In this document: piece by piece, positions 36,728-45,083 of the stretch | How positions within the stretch are numbered: the first letter of the stretch is position 1 | How the letters are laid out: every line of letters begins with the position of its first letter | Assembly (NCBI RefSeq): GCF_003932785.1 | Contig: NZ_RQYT01000009.1 | Span: 1-64,000, forward strand | Direction of reading: 5' to 3' | From: Arachnia propionica | GTDB taxonomy: Bacteria > Actinomycetota > Actinomycetes > Propionibacteriales > Propionibacteriaceae | DNA: 64,000 nt | Position numbers and translations under genes: made by a program | The notes under the pieces: model-generated | The model's input: only the letters and a program-made list of their open reading frames with translations | Database searches by the model: none | Told to the model about the DNA's origin: nothing

Positions 36728-37203
36728 GCCTCCCCCGTCGTGTTCTCGGCCCCGGCGTCGGGCGCCGTGGGCAGCGGATCGGCGGGCACGTTGCGCGTGA
36801 TGTACGGCGCCTCGTCGCCCTTCACGGGCCGGGGCTCCCCGAGGAGTGTCCCCGTCGACAGGTCGACGAAGGCCGGGAACGGGTTGGGCACCATCCCGAG
36901 CTGCGCGGCGCGCAGCGCCAGGGACCCGGGGCTCGCCACCTGCTGGAGCTCGCTGGTGAGCTCCGCCTCCTCGTAGGACAACGCGGTGGCCTCCTTCCGC
37001 AGGGCCGAGAGTTCACGCGACTGGGCGCCCACCTGGGTGGTGATGATCATGACCGCGGCCATGCCCACCACCACGAGGCCTGCCAGGATGAGCAGGAAAC
37101 CGAAAGTGGACACGCTGGACGGGGCCGCGGCGATACGCAGGCGGCCGCGAGGGACCGGGGTCGGCTCGATGACGACGTCCCGGTCGAGGATGGTGGTGCT
37201 CAC
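36724..37203 (-). CDS. ftsL: FtsL-like divisome membrane protein
   Basis: A 159-residue bitopic protein: cytoplasmic start (1-32), one helix (about 34-56), then a short coiled coil (ELSALRKEATALSYEEAELTSELQQV) and a Pro/Ala-rich tail. Sequence similarity among FtsL proteins is low. Assignment rests on this architecture, the NPFPAFV motif typical of actinobacterial versions, and the position between rsmH and ftsI. Confidence 0.85.
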   Translation of the reverse strand: MSTTILDRDVVIEPTPVPRGRLRIAAAPSSVSTFGFLLILAGLVVVGMAAVMIITTQVGAQSRELSALRKEATALSYEEAELTSELQQVASPGSLALRAAQLGMVPNPFPAFVDLSTGTLLGEPRPVKGDEAPYITRNVPADPLPTAPDAGAENTTGEA

Positions 37204-38153
37204 GCTGCCTCCTTGATCCGTTGGGCTGCGCGGAGTCGGGCCGACGCCGCGCGTGGGTTGTTCTCGATCTCCTCCTGGCCGGGCCTCTCGGCTCCCCGGG
37301 TGAGGAGCTGGAGTTCCGGCCGAAGGTGTTCCGGCACCACCGGCATGTCGCGGGGTGCCCGGTCGCTGGCCAGATCGGCGAGGGCCTGCTTGACCTGGCG
37401 GTCCTCCAGGGAGTGGTAGGCCAGTACCGCGATCCGGCCCTGCACCCGAAGCGATCCGATCGCCGCGGGCAGGAACCGCGCCAGCCCCCGCATCTCGTCG
37501 TTGACCTCGATGCGCAGCGCCTGGAAGGTCCGCTTGGCCGGATGCCCTCCGCTGTGCCGGGCAGCTGCGGGGATGGCCGCCGCGATCACGTCGACGAGGC
37601 GGGCCGAGGTGGTGAACGGCTGCCGGTCACGTTCCGCGACGATGGCCGTCGCGATGCGGTCGGCGAAGCGTTCCTCCCCGTAGCGCCGGAGGATCCGTGC
37701 GATGTCGGCGGCGCTCCACGAGTTGAGGATGTCAGCGGCCGTCACCCCGCCGTCCGGATCCATGCGCATGTCGAGCGGCGAGTCGACGCGGTAGGCGAAG
37801 CCACGCTCCGCCCGATCGATCTGGAGGGAGCTCAGCCCGAGGTCCGCGAGGACGGCATCCGCTCCAGCGATGCCCAGCCCGGCGAGGACCTCCTCGATCT
37901 CGTCGTGGACCGCCCGCACGAGGACGGCACGTTCGGCGAGATCCCCCAGGCGCTCCCGGGCCACCTCCAGGGCGTCAGGGTCCCTGTCGATGCCGACGAG
38001 CCTGGCCTGAGGTGCCGCCTCGAGCACGGCGCGGGCGTGGCCGGCCAGCCCGAGGGTGCAGTCCACGTAGACCGATCCCGGACGACTCAGGGCGGGGGCC
38101 AGCAACTCGACGATCCGCGTCACCATGACGGGGTCGTGCACATCCGTGAACAT
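37200..38153 (-). CDS. rsmH: 16S rRNA (cytosine-1402-N4) methyltransferase
   Basis: Methylates C1402 in the ribosomal P-site region. The 317 residues have the N-terminal HDPVMV, SAM-binding DCTLGLAGHARAVLE, DLGLSSLQID, and late motifs AVLAYHSLEDRQVKQ and NNPRAASARLRAAQR. The ATG at 38153 has a good GGAAGGGAGG 8 bases upstream and matches the family start; a frame open to 38216 would add an unlikely extension. Confidence 0.96.
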   Translation of the reverse strand: MFTDVHDPVMVTRIVELLAPALSRPGSVYVDCTLGLAGHARAVLEAAPQARLVGIDRDPDALEVARERLGDLAERAVLVRAVHDEIEEVLAGLGIAGADAVLADLGLSSLQIDRAERGFAYRVDSPLDMRMDPDGGVTAADILNSWSAADIARILRRYGEERFADRIATAIVAERDRQPFTTSARLVDVIAAAIPAAARHSGGHPAKRTFQALRIEVNDEMRGLARFLPAAIGSLRVQGRIAVLAYHSLEDRQVKQALADLASDRAPRDMPVVPEHLRPELQLLTRGAERPGQEEIENNPRAASARLRAAQRIKEAA

Positions 38154-38262
38154 CGTTGCGGCCCTCCCTTCCGACTCGTTTCCCCAAGCTCCCACCCGTG
38201 ACAGGGGTTCCTTCACCGGAATCGCACCTGGCCTCGGGGAAGTAAGGCCAGGGTCGGCCCCG

Positions 38263-38280
38263 GTGACGGACCTCCGTCAC
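38263..38280 (-). terminator. Weak hairpin between mraZ and rsmH
   Basis: GTGACGGA and TCCGTCAC form an inverted repeat directly after the mraZ stop. The loop is very tight, so only 6-7 pairs may form. It could attenuate rather than terminate, as mraZ and rsmH are normally cotranscribed. Confidence 0.35.
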
Positions 38281-38288
38281 GGGTCGGG

Positions 38289-38723
38289 TCACTGCCCCAG
38301 ATGGGACAGCAGTTCTGCGTCGAGTTCCGCGAAGCCGGATTCCTGCTCCGCCTGGTACTCGGCCCAGACAGTGGCGTCCCAGATCTCAGCGCGGTTCATC
38401 GCGCCGATCACCACGACGTCGCGGTCCAGACCGGCATAGGCGCGCAGGATCGGTGGGATCGTGATGCGCCCCTGCTTGTCCGGAACCTCGAAGCTGGCCC
38501 CCGCCGTCAGCATGCGCTGGTAGTCGCGGACCTGCTTCAACGTGGAGGGTGCGGCACTGACCGGGGCCATGAGGGCCTCGAACGTGTCCTTCGGGTAGAT
38601 GGCCAGCGCCCGCTCCTGCGTGCGTGTGACCACGAGGCCCTCCTCCAGGGCCTCTCGGAACTTCGCGGGCAGGATCAGGCGACCCTTCTCGTCCAGCTTG
38701 GGCGTGTGGGTCCCAAGGAACAT
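38289..38723 (-). CDS. mraZ: Transcriptional regulator MraZ
   Basis: AbrB-like DNA-binding repressor of the dcw cluster. The 144 residues contain two SpoVT/AbrB-type repeats: [22 protein letters not shown] near 3-25 and [21 protein letters not shown] near 75-100. The ATG at 38723 has GGGGGTGACC before it and matches the normal family length of about 143; longer frames run into its own promoter. The operator array lies 29 bases upstream. Confidence 0.95.
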   Translation of the reverse strand: MFLGTHTPKLDEKGRLILPAKFREALEEGLVVTRTQERALAIYPKDTFEALMAPVSAAPSTLKQVRDYQRMLTAGASFEVPDKQGRITIPPILRAYAGLDRDVVVIGAMNRAEIWDATVWAEYQAEQESGFAELDAELLSHLGQ

Positions 38724-38751
38724 CCAGGTCACCCCCTTCCCGCAAAATCCC

Positions 38752-38808
38752 CTCCACTTTGCTCCACTGGCCCCCACAATACCCCACTTCGCTCCACTGA
38801 CACTCCAC
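38752..38808 (-). promoter_or_regulatory. MraZ operator array with embedded promoter
   Basis: On the minus strand the hexamer GTGG(A/G)G occurs six times, at 38752-38757, 38762-38767, 38772-38777, 38782-38787, 38792-38797 and 38803-38808. Five are at exact 10-bp spacing, one helical turn, and the sixth is offset by 11. A TATTGT box at 38776-38781 with GTGTCA 16 bases before it is a possible promoter inside the array, so bound MraZ would block RNA polymerase. Known MraZ boxes are direct repeats with similar G-rich cores and spacing. Confidence 0.8.
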
Positions 38809-38934
38809 ACGCGGTGTGTCCCCGAGGATCTCCCGGCGGTTTCACGCGGTCAGGAACGCATGCGATTCGCGCCTCTTGACGTGACCTCATAGGCTTCATT
38901 GGCGTTGAGACGTCCCGGATCTGCGAGGAGAGGC

Positions 38935-39906
38935 ATGACCCAGCCACCAACCACAGCCATGACTCCAGGCGAGGCGGCGGACCTCGCGCACCGCATCGAA
39001 CGGGCCATGGGTCAGGTGATCGTCGGCAAGCCGGAACAGATCCGTATGGCGGTCATCGCGCTGCTCGCGAAGGGGCACCTCCTTCTCGAGGACGTGCCCG
39101 GGGTGGGCAAGACGGTCCTCGCGAAGGCACTGGGGCGAGCCGTGGACGGCCACGTCACCCGCATCCAGTTCACGCCCGATCTGCTCCCGAGCGACGTGAC
39201 GGGCGTGTCGGTGTTCAACCAGGCGACCCGGGAGTTCGAGTTCAAGCCGGGCGGCATCTTCGCCAACGTCGTACTGGGGGACGAGATCAACCGCGCATCG
39301 CCGAAGACCCAGTCGGCACTGCTCGAGGCGATGGCGGAGGGGCAGGTGTCCGCCGACGGGCGCACCTACCGCCTCACGGAGCCGTTCATGGTCGTCGCCA
39401 CCCAGAACCCCATCGAGATGGAGGGCACCTACCCCCTCCCGGAGGCCCAACGGGACCGCTTCATGGCGAGGATCGAGATGGGCTACCCGCCGCACGACTC
39501 GGAGGTGGCGATGCTCCAGGCCGCGGCCGCCGGGGACAGCCTCGGCTCCGTGACCCCCGTCGCCTCGATCGCCCAGGTGCGCGACGCGATCCGCGCGATG
39601 GAGGACGTGTACCTCGCACCCGTGGTCAACGACTACATCGTGCGTCTCATCGAGGCCACCCGGAACCATCCGGAGCTACGTCTCGGGGCGAGCCCCCGCG
39701 CCTGCGTCCATCTCATGCGCGCCTCCCGCGTCGCCGCTGCCCTGGCCCGACGCGACTACGTGGTGCCGGAGGACGTCCAGCAACTCGCCGTTCCGGTACT
39801 CGCCCACCGGGTCCTGCTCACCGTGGACGCCCAGGTGGCCCGGCAGAGCAACGAGACCGTCATCCGCCAGATCGCCGACTCCGTCCCCCGCCCTCACCGG
39901 AGCTGA
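38935..39906 (+). CDS. MoxR family AAA+ ATPase
   Basis: MoxR proteins are chaperone-like ATPases that work with DUF58/VWA partners. The 323 residues show Walker A in LEDVPGVGKTVLAKAL, Walker B and pore segment VVLGDEINRASPKTQSALLEAM, sensor 1 ATQNPIEMEGTYPLPEAQRDRF and the C-terminal lid. The ATG at 38935 is preceded by GAGGAGAGG. It is divergent from mraZ and heads a tight operon with DUF58 and transglutaminase genes. Confidence 0.93.
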   Translation: MTQPPTTAMTPGEAADLAHRIERAMGQVIVGKPEQIRMAVIALLAKGHLLLEDVPGVGKTVLAKALGRAVDGHVTRIQFTPDLLPSDVTGVSVFNQATREFEFKPGGIFANVVLGDEINRASPKTQSALLEAMAEGQVSADGRTYRLTEPFMVVATQNPIEMEGTYPLPEAQRDRFMARIEMGYPPHDSEVAMLQAAAAGDSLGSVTPVASIAQVRDAIRAMEDVYLAPVVNDYIVRLIEATRNHPELRLGASPRACVHLMRASRVAAALARRDYVVPEDVQQLAVPVLAHRVLLTVDAQVARQSNETVIRQIADSVPRPHRS

Positions 39907-39907
39907 C

Positions 39908-41155
39908 ATGGGCTTCCGCTCCGGCTTGACGGCAAGGGGGTGGACGCTCCTCATCGTGGGGGCAGCCATCGCAGCCGCGGCCAGCTACATCGGCGAACCC
40001 GACCTCGCCTGGGTGGGGGTGTTCCTCGCCGCCATTCCGCTGTGCGGTCTGCTCGCCGTGTTCCTCCTGTCGCCCCGCCTGACCCTCGAGCGTTCCGTCG
40101 TCCCGAGCTCGGTGGCGATCGGCGAACCGGCACGGGCCCGCCTCGCCGTGTCGAATTCGCGACGTTTCAGCTTCTCGAACCTGAGTTTCCGGGACGGTAC
40201 ACCAAGAACACTCGGTCCCGATGCCCGGTTCGAACTGTTGAAAGGGATCACCGTCTGGCGTCAGGTCGCCGGCTACGACGTGCCCACCCTGATGCGGGGA
40301 CACTTCCCCCTCGGCCCCCTCACGGCCCGCAACCACGACCCCCTGAACACGGCGTGGCGGCAGCGGCGGATCCCCGGCGACCCCGCGTGGCTCCGGGTGA
40401 CCCCCGAGGTCTGGCCGATCTCACTACCCCGGTCCGGCCGGTCGGTCGGCTCCTCGGGTGAGGCCACGCCGCAACGGGTGGGGCAGGCCGGGATGGACGA
40501 CGTCCTGGTCCGGGAGTACCAGCACGGCGACGGTCTGCGTCGTGTTCACTGGCGGATGACCGCCAAACGGGGCGAGCTCATGGTCAGGCTGGAGGAACAA
40601 CCATGGGACCCGGCCTTGACGGTGCTGATCGACACCCGGGATCAGGCCCACCTCGGCTCGGGTCGCGACTCGAGCCTCGAATGGGGCATCTCCTTCGGCA
40701 CCTCCGTGGCCAACGCGTTGCTCGCCGAACGGCTGCGCGTCGCCGTCGTGGGTGCCGACGGCACGGTCTTCCGTCCGCTGCGCGGCGAGGGCTCCTCGGG
40801 GCGGGAACGTCTGATGGCGGCCATGACCGATGTGTCGGCCTCCGGCCGCTCCTCCCTCGAGGACTGCCTGGCCGACCCCGACGCCCTGAGCATCGCCCAG
40901 TCGGTCGTGGCCTGCCTCGGGGTCCTCACCGCACGGGACGCCGCCGCGCTCGTTGCGGCAACGATCGGGTTGGCCCAGTGCGACGCCCTCGTGCCCGACG
41001 CTGAGGCGTTCTCCCTGCCCCCCGATCGGGCCGCCGCCCACGACGAGGCCTGTCGCCTGTTGTCGAGCACCGGTTGGAACCTCGCCCCCTACGGCCCCAC
41101 CACCAAGGTGCCTCAGGCGTGGCAACTGCTCATGGCAAGGAGGGAGGCCCTGTGA
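39908..41155 (+). CDS. DUF58 domain membrane protein
   Basis: The 415 residues begin with two membrane helices (about 12-28 and 33-52). The DUF58 signature VREYQHGDGLRRVHWRMTAKRGELMVRL lies near 200. The C-terminal part has a VWA-like beginning (LTVLIDTRDQ) but is degenerate. The gene starts 2 bases after moxR; MoxR-DUF58-transglutaminase triads are common in Actinobacteria, function unresolved. Confidence 0.92.
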   Translation: MGFRSGLTARGWTLLIVGAAIAAAASYIGEPDLAWVGVFLAAIPLCGLLAVFLLSPRLTLERSVVPSSVAIGEPARARLAVSNSRRFSFSNLSFRDGTPRTLGPDARFELLKGITVWRQVAGYDVPTLMRGHFPLGPLTARNHDPLNTAWRQRRIPGDPAWLRVTPEVWPISLPRSGRSVGSSGEATPQRVGQAGMDDVLVREYQHGDGLRRVHWRMTAKRGELMVRLEEQPWDPALTVLIDTRDQAHLGSGRDSSLEWGISFGTSVANALLAERLRVAVVGADGTVFRPLRGEGSSGRERLMAAMTDVSASGRSSLEDCLADPDALSIAQSVVACLGVLTARDAAALVAATIGLAQCDALVPDAEAFSLPPDRAAAHDEACRLLSSTGWNLAPYGPTTKVPQAWQLLMARREAL

Positions 41156-43317
41156 GAACGACCCGCTCGTTTCTGCTGCCCCTGACCATCTCACTCGCCG
41201 TGCTGGTGTCCCTGTTCCCCATCGACCCGCTGGTCGAGGGACCGGTGGTGACCCTGGACACCGTGCTCCTCCTCCTGGTTCCCGGGCTGCTGGGCAGCGT
41301 CCTCGCCCTCGTCGGCCTGGGGCGGGTGCTCTCGGTGCTCCTCACCTCCCTCGCCTGCGTCGCCGTGCTGGCATGGCGTGGCCTGGCGTTGGCGCCGGGA
41401 CATGCCCCCACCCACGCGTGGGCCGGCCTGACGGGGGACGGTGCCCGAGCCCTCGCCGAGGCGACGCTGCCCATACCCATCGCACCCGGGATCACGTGGC
41501 TGCTGCTCATGCTCGCCGCCACGAGCTGGATCCTCACCACGACCTTCGCCGAGGCATTGGAGCAGCCCGGGTGGGCCATCGCCTCGCTCGCCCTGCCCTT
41601 CGGGATCGCCGCCGTCGTGCAGCCCGAGGAGGTTGCCCTCGATCTGTTCCTCGGCGTCGCAGCAGGCTACGTGGCTGTGCTCCTCGCCGCCCCACGCCCC
41701 GTGTCCCCCGGATTCGAGGGGTCCCGTTGGCTGGTGGGGGCCGTCTCCGCCGGGCTCGCCGTGGCCCTCGCCGTCGCCGTGGCAACCTTCCTCCCCATGG
41801 GTGAGAAGCAGCCCTGGCGCTCGAATCTCAACGAGGCCCCCATCGAACTGGGGGACCCCACCGTTGATCTGGAGGAGAACCTGCATCGTCCGGACCCCGT
41901 GGACGTGCTGCGCTACACCTCCAGTGACGGCGCACCCCACTATCTGCGCACCACCGCGATGACGAGGATCACGACCAACGGTGCGCAGCTCGACTCGATG
42001 CGGCTGCGTTCCGGGGACCTGGCCGGGGCCTACGACTTCCCCGGAACGAAGGTCGACCTCTCGATCTCCATGGCCTTTCCCTCCCAGTACCTGCCGGTCC
42101 CGTTCTCGCCCGAGCAGTTCCGGGCTGACGGGAAGTGGGGCTGGGACCCGGACACGCTCGCCGTCGTCGCGACCGGGCAGGAAGGGGCGCGACAGAGCCA
42201 GCGGCTGGACTACACGGTGACCTCGGTGATCCCCCAGCACGACGCCGCGACCATCGCCGCCGCGAAGGCGGGGAAGAGCCCCGACGGGGAACGCAGCCTC
42301 GAGGTTCCCCAGGACGTCCCCGCCCGAGTCGCCGACCTGCTCGCCGAGATCACCAAGGGCGCGGAGACGGACGGCCAGAAGGCCCTCGCCCTGGTGGAGT
42401 TCTTCCAGTCCGATCAATTCACCTACACGCTCGAGGCCCCCGGTTCATCCAGCACCAGCGCCCTGGCCGATTTCCTCCTCAACGAGCGAGCGGGGTACTG
42501 CATCCATTTCTCGATCAGCATGGCCCTCCTCTCGCGCATGTCCGGCATCCCGGCCCGGGTCGCGGTCGGATTCACCGGGGGAACCGCTGACGGCAACGGT
42601 TTCCGGGTGACGACGGACAACATGCACGCCTGGCCCGAGCTGTACTTCGAGGGCCTGGGGTGGGTACCCTTCGAGCCAACCAAGTCCTACGGCGGCGGCA
42701 GCAGCGGGGAGGGCAACCAGCCCGCACCGCCCCCGTCCACCGAATCCGCCGCCCCCACCACGCCGGAGGCGACCCCGAGTCCCTCACCGGAGCCAACCCC
42801 CACGGCCGAGGCGAGCCCGGAGCCCAGCCCCTCCGGGCAGCCGGGTGCCAGCGACGACCAGCCGGGGCCCGCCGACGGGAGCTCGGGCAGCCCGTGGTTC
42901 TGGCCGGTGGTCGGCCTCCTCGGGCTCCTCGTCCTCGCCGTCCTCCCGGCGGTCATCAGGTGGGCCCGCGGCTGGTGGCGGCTCCGACCCTCCCGCGCCG
43001 GGGCGGACCTGGCCTCCGCCGCGTGGCGGGAGTTGCGGGACACCTTCACCGATGCCGGACTCCCCTGGGAGCCCGGATCGCCCGGGGCAGCGGCGGCCAC
43101 CATGGCCGCGGGCCTCGGGAGGGAGGCGGCGACGGACCTGAGGCTGGTCGCCGATCTCGTGGAACGCACCCTCTACGCACAACAGGCCCCGGACCCGGGC
43201 GAACTGCCGAGCGCAACGCGTCGGGCACGGCGCCTGATCCTGGGCGGACTGCCGCCGACCCAACGCTGGTCGGCACGCCTGCTACCCCGCTCGCTCATCC
43301 GCCCGCGACGGAGGTGA
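41152..43317 (+). CDS. TgpA-type transglutaminase-like membrane protein
   Basis: The 721 residues have an N-terminal block of five or six helices (about 5-230), an extracytoplasmic transglutaminase core with Cys450 in GYCIHF, His492 in NMHAWPE and Glu508 in WVPFEPT in place of the usual Asp, then a Pro/Thr/Ser/Glu linker (about 515-580), one more helix and a cytoplasmic DUF4129-like end. The C-H-acidic triad implies an active protease or transglutaminase. GTG 41152 overlaps the DUF58 stop as GTGA; an open frame to 41074 is not used. Confidence 0.9.
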   Translation: MRTTRSFLLPLTISLAVLVSLFPIDPLVEGPVVTLDTVLLLLVPGLLGSVLALVGLGRVLSVLLTSLACVAVLAWRGLALAPGHAPTHAWAGLTGDGARALAEATLPIPIAPGITWLLLMLAATSWILTTTFAEALEQPGWAIASLALPFGIAAVVQPEEVALDLFLGVAAGYVAVLLAAPRPVSPGFEGSRWLVGAVSAGLAVALAVAVATFLPMGEKQPWRSNLNEAPIELGDPTVDLEENLHRPDPVDVLRYTSSDGAPHYLRTTAMTRITTNGAQLDSMRLRSGDLAGAYDFPGTKVDLSISMAFPSQYLPVPFSPEQFRADGKWGWDPDTLAVVATGQEGARQSQRLDYTVTSVIPQHDAATIAAAKAGKSPDGERSLEVPQDVPARVADLLAEITKGAETDGQKALALVEFFQSDQFTYTLEAPGSSSTSALADFLLNERAGYCIHFSISMALLSRMSGIPARVAVGFTGGTADGNGFRVTTDNMHAWPELYFEGLGWVPFEPTKSYGGGSSGEGNQPAPPPSTESAAPTTPEATPSPSPEPTPTAEASPEPSPSGQPGASDDQPGPADGSSGSPWFWPVVGLLGLLVLAVLPAVIRWARGWWRLRPSRAGADLASAAWRELRDTFTDAGLPWEPGSPGAAAATMAAGLGREAATDLRLVADLVERTLYAQQAPDPGELPSATRRARRLILGGLPPTQRWSARLLPRSLIRPRRR

Positions 43318-43388
43318 TGGGCGGCGGGATCGCCGCCTACAATGGAGTTCCCAGGGATTGACCGGTCCCGGCACGAAGGAGGGTGTGG

Positions 43389-43778
43389 ATGGCTCTGTCC
43401 GAGCAGGAACAGCGACGTCTCGAGCAGCTGGAGGCCTCCCTCATGGAGGAGGATCCCCAACTGGCCGACACCCTCCGCGGCGTTCCTCAGTACAAGGTTC
43501 AGAAGCGCCGGGCGACCCTGGCGGTCCTCGGGTTCGTCGCGGGTCTGACAGCCCTCGTGGTCGGGATCCAGATACACCCGGCCGTCTCGGTGATCGGCTT
43601 CGTGCTCATGCTGGCCTCCGCGATCGTGGGCCTCAGCGCCTGGACGAGGATCTCGGAGGACGGTGTCCCCGCCGATCACGGTCACGCACCTCGCCCGGTG
43701 AAGCCGCAGTCGACCAGCGATTTCATGGAGAAGCTCGAGGAGAGGTGGCGCCGCCGCCAGCAGGGCGAGGATCGCTGA
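43389..43778 (+). CDS. DUF3040 family small membrane protein
   Basis: A 129-residue protein starting MALSEQEQRRLEQLEASLMEEDP, the hallmark of DUF3040. Two adjacent membrane helices lie near 40-82, followed by a polar tail. The ATG at 43389 is preferred over GTG 43383 because GGAGGG lies 5 bases before it. Family function is unknown; it is often near division and cell-envelope genes in Actinobacteria. Confidence 0.9.
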   Translation: MALSEQEQRRLEQLEASLMEEDPQLADTLRGVPQYKVQKRRATLAVLGFVAGLTALVVGIQIHPAVSVIGFVLMLASAIVGLSAWTRISEDGVPADHGHAPRPVKPQSTSDFMEKLEERWRRRQQGEDR

Positions 43779-43832
43779 ACCTCCCCGGTGTCGTGGGCCG
43801 ATACAGTTGACCCGCGACACGAAGGAGGCACG

Positions 43833-45083
43833 ATGGGCGATCCCCACCAGGTCATCGACCGACACCGGCTGGACAATGGTCTCGAGCTGGCGGTGATGCC
43901 GGATCCCCGCTCCCCCGCCGTCGCGATCAACCTCAGCTTCGTCGTCGGCTCCGTCGACGAGGATCCCCACGCCACCGGCTTCGCCCACCTCTTCGAACAC
44001 CTCATGTTCCAGGGATCCGCGCAGGTCGCCCCGGGGGAACACATGGCGACGATCGAGTCGCTGGGCGGCTCCATCAACGCCTACACCTCCTCGGACCGCA
44101 CCGTCTACCACGAGACCGTCCCACCGGGGGCGCTGGAGCTGGCCCTGTGGCTGGAGGCGGACCGGATGCGCAGCCTCGACATCTCCCGGACCAACCTCGA
44201 CGCGCAACGCGACGTCGTCGCCCAGGAGAAGGCCCAGCGCTACGACAACCGCCCCTACGGCGACCTGCTGGAACTGCTCGTGGCCCAGCACTTCCCCGCG
44301 TCACACCCCTACGGTCACCTCCCGATCGGCTCGATGGCGCATCTGGCCGAGGCCGATCTCGCGGATGTGACGGCGTTCCATGAGCGCTGGTACCGCCCGT
44401 CGAACGCGAAACTCGTCATCTGCGGTGGCGTCACCACCCGGGCGGCCGTGGACCTGGTGGAGCGGCACTTCGGCGACATCGAGGACGTGGCCGTGCCGGA
44501 ACGCGGTGCGCTGCCGGACCCCGAGCCACGCCCGACCCGGCGGGTGGTCCGGGGGCAGGTGCCGCACCCGCTGGTGTTCACCTCGTGGCTCGGCCCCCGC
44601 GCCGACGAGCCGTCACACCTCGCACTCGACCTCGGGCTGGGCATCCTCGGGGACGGTCAGGCGTCCCGACTCCATCGCCGCCTGGTCAAGGAACGCGCCG
44701 TCGCGCAGGAGACCCACACCTTCCTGCTCTCGAACCTGCGCGGCGCCTCCCTCGCCGTGATTCAGGCACGCCCCGCCGAGGGCAAGGACCCGGACGAAGT
44801 CACGGCGGCCCTCGAGGAGGAGCTGGTCTCCTTCAACGGTCCCGACGCCCAGGAGCTCGACAGGGCCAGGGCCAGGGCCGAGCGGGACTGGCTCGAGGAA
44901 CTCGCCACCGTGGCGGGGCGGGCCGCCGTCGCGGCCGACGCCTGGCTGACCCACGGGGACCCCGAACGGATGAACTCCCATCTCGACGAGGTGTCCGCCA
45001 TCCGCGAGCAGGACATCGCCGAGGCCGTCGCGGCCAGAACCGGCGCCGGTCTGCTCCACTACCTTCCCGAGGAGTCGAAGTGA
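43833..45083 (+). CDS. M16 family zinc metallopeptidase (catalytic subunit)
   Basis: Pitrilysin/processing-peptidase family, 416 residues. The inverted zinc motif HLFEH occupies residues 52-56, and the third ligand Glu lies in the QRDVVAQEKAQRYDNRPYG segment about 75 residues further. The ATG at 43833 follows GAAGGAGG. The next gene encodes a second M16 protein without the zinc motif, so the two probably form one heterodimeric enzyme of unknown substrate. Confidence 0.92.
   Translation: MGDPHQVIDRHRLDNGLELAVMPDPRSPAVAINLSFVVGSVDEDPHATGFAHLFEHLMFQGSAQVAPGEHMATIESLGGSINAYTSSDRTVYHETVPPGALELALWLEADRMRSLDISRTNLDAQRDVVAQEKAQRYDNRPYGDLLELLVAQHFPASHPYGHLPIGSMAHLAEADLADVTAFHERWYRPSNAKLVICGGVTTRAAVDLVERHFGDIEDVAVPERGALPDPEPRPTRRVVRGQVPHPLVFTSWLGPRADEPSHLALDLGLGILGDGQASRLHRRLVKERAVAQETHTFLLSNLRGASLAVIQARPAEGKDPDEVTAALEEELVSFNGPDAQELDRARARAERDWLEELATVAGRAAVAADAWLTHGDPERMNSHLDEVSAIREQDIAEAVAARTGAGLLHYLPEESK

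Noticed and set aside
23938-38810. Missing ftsA as an anomaly
   Set aside because: Absence of ftsA is normal in Actinobacteria; SepF takes its role.
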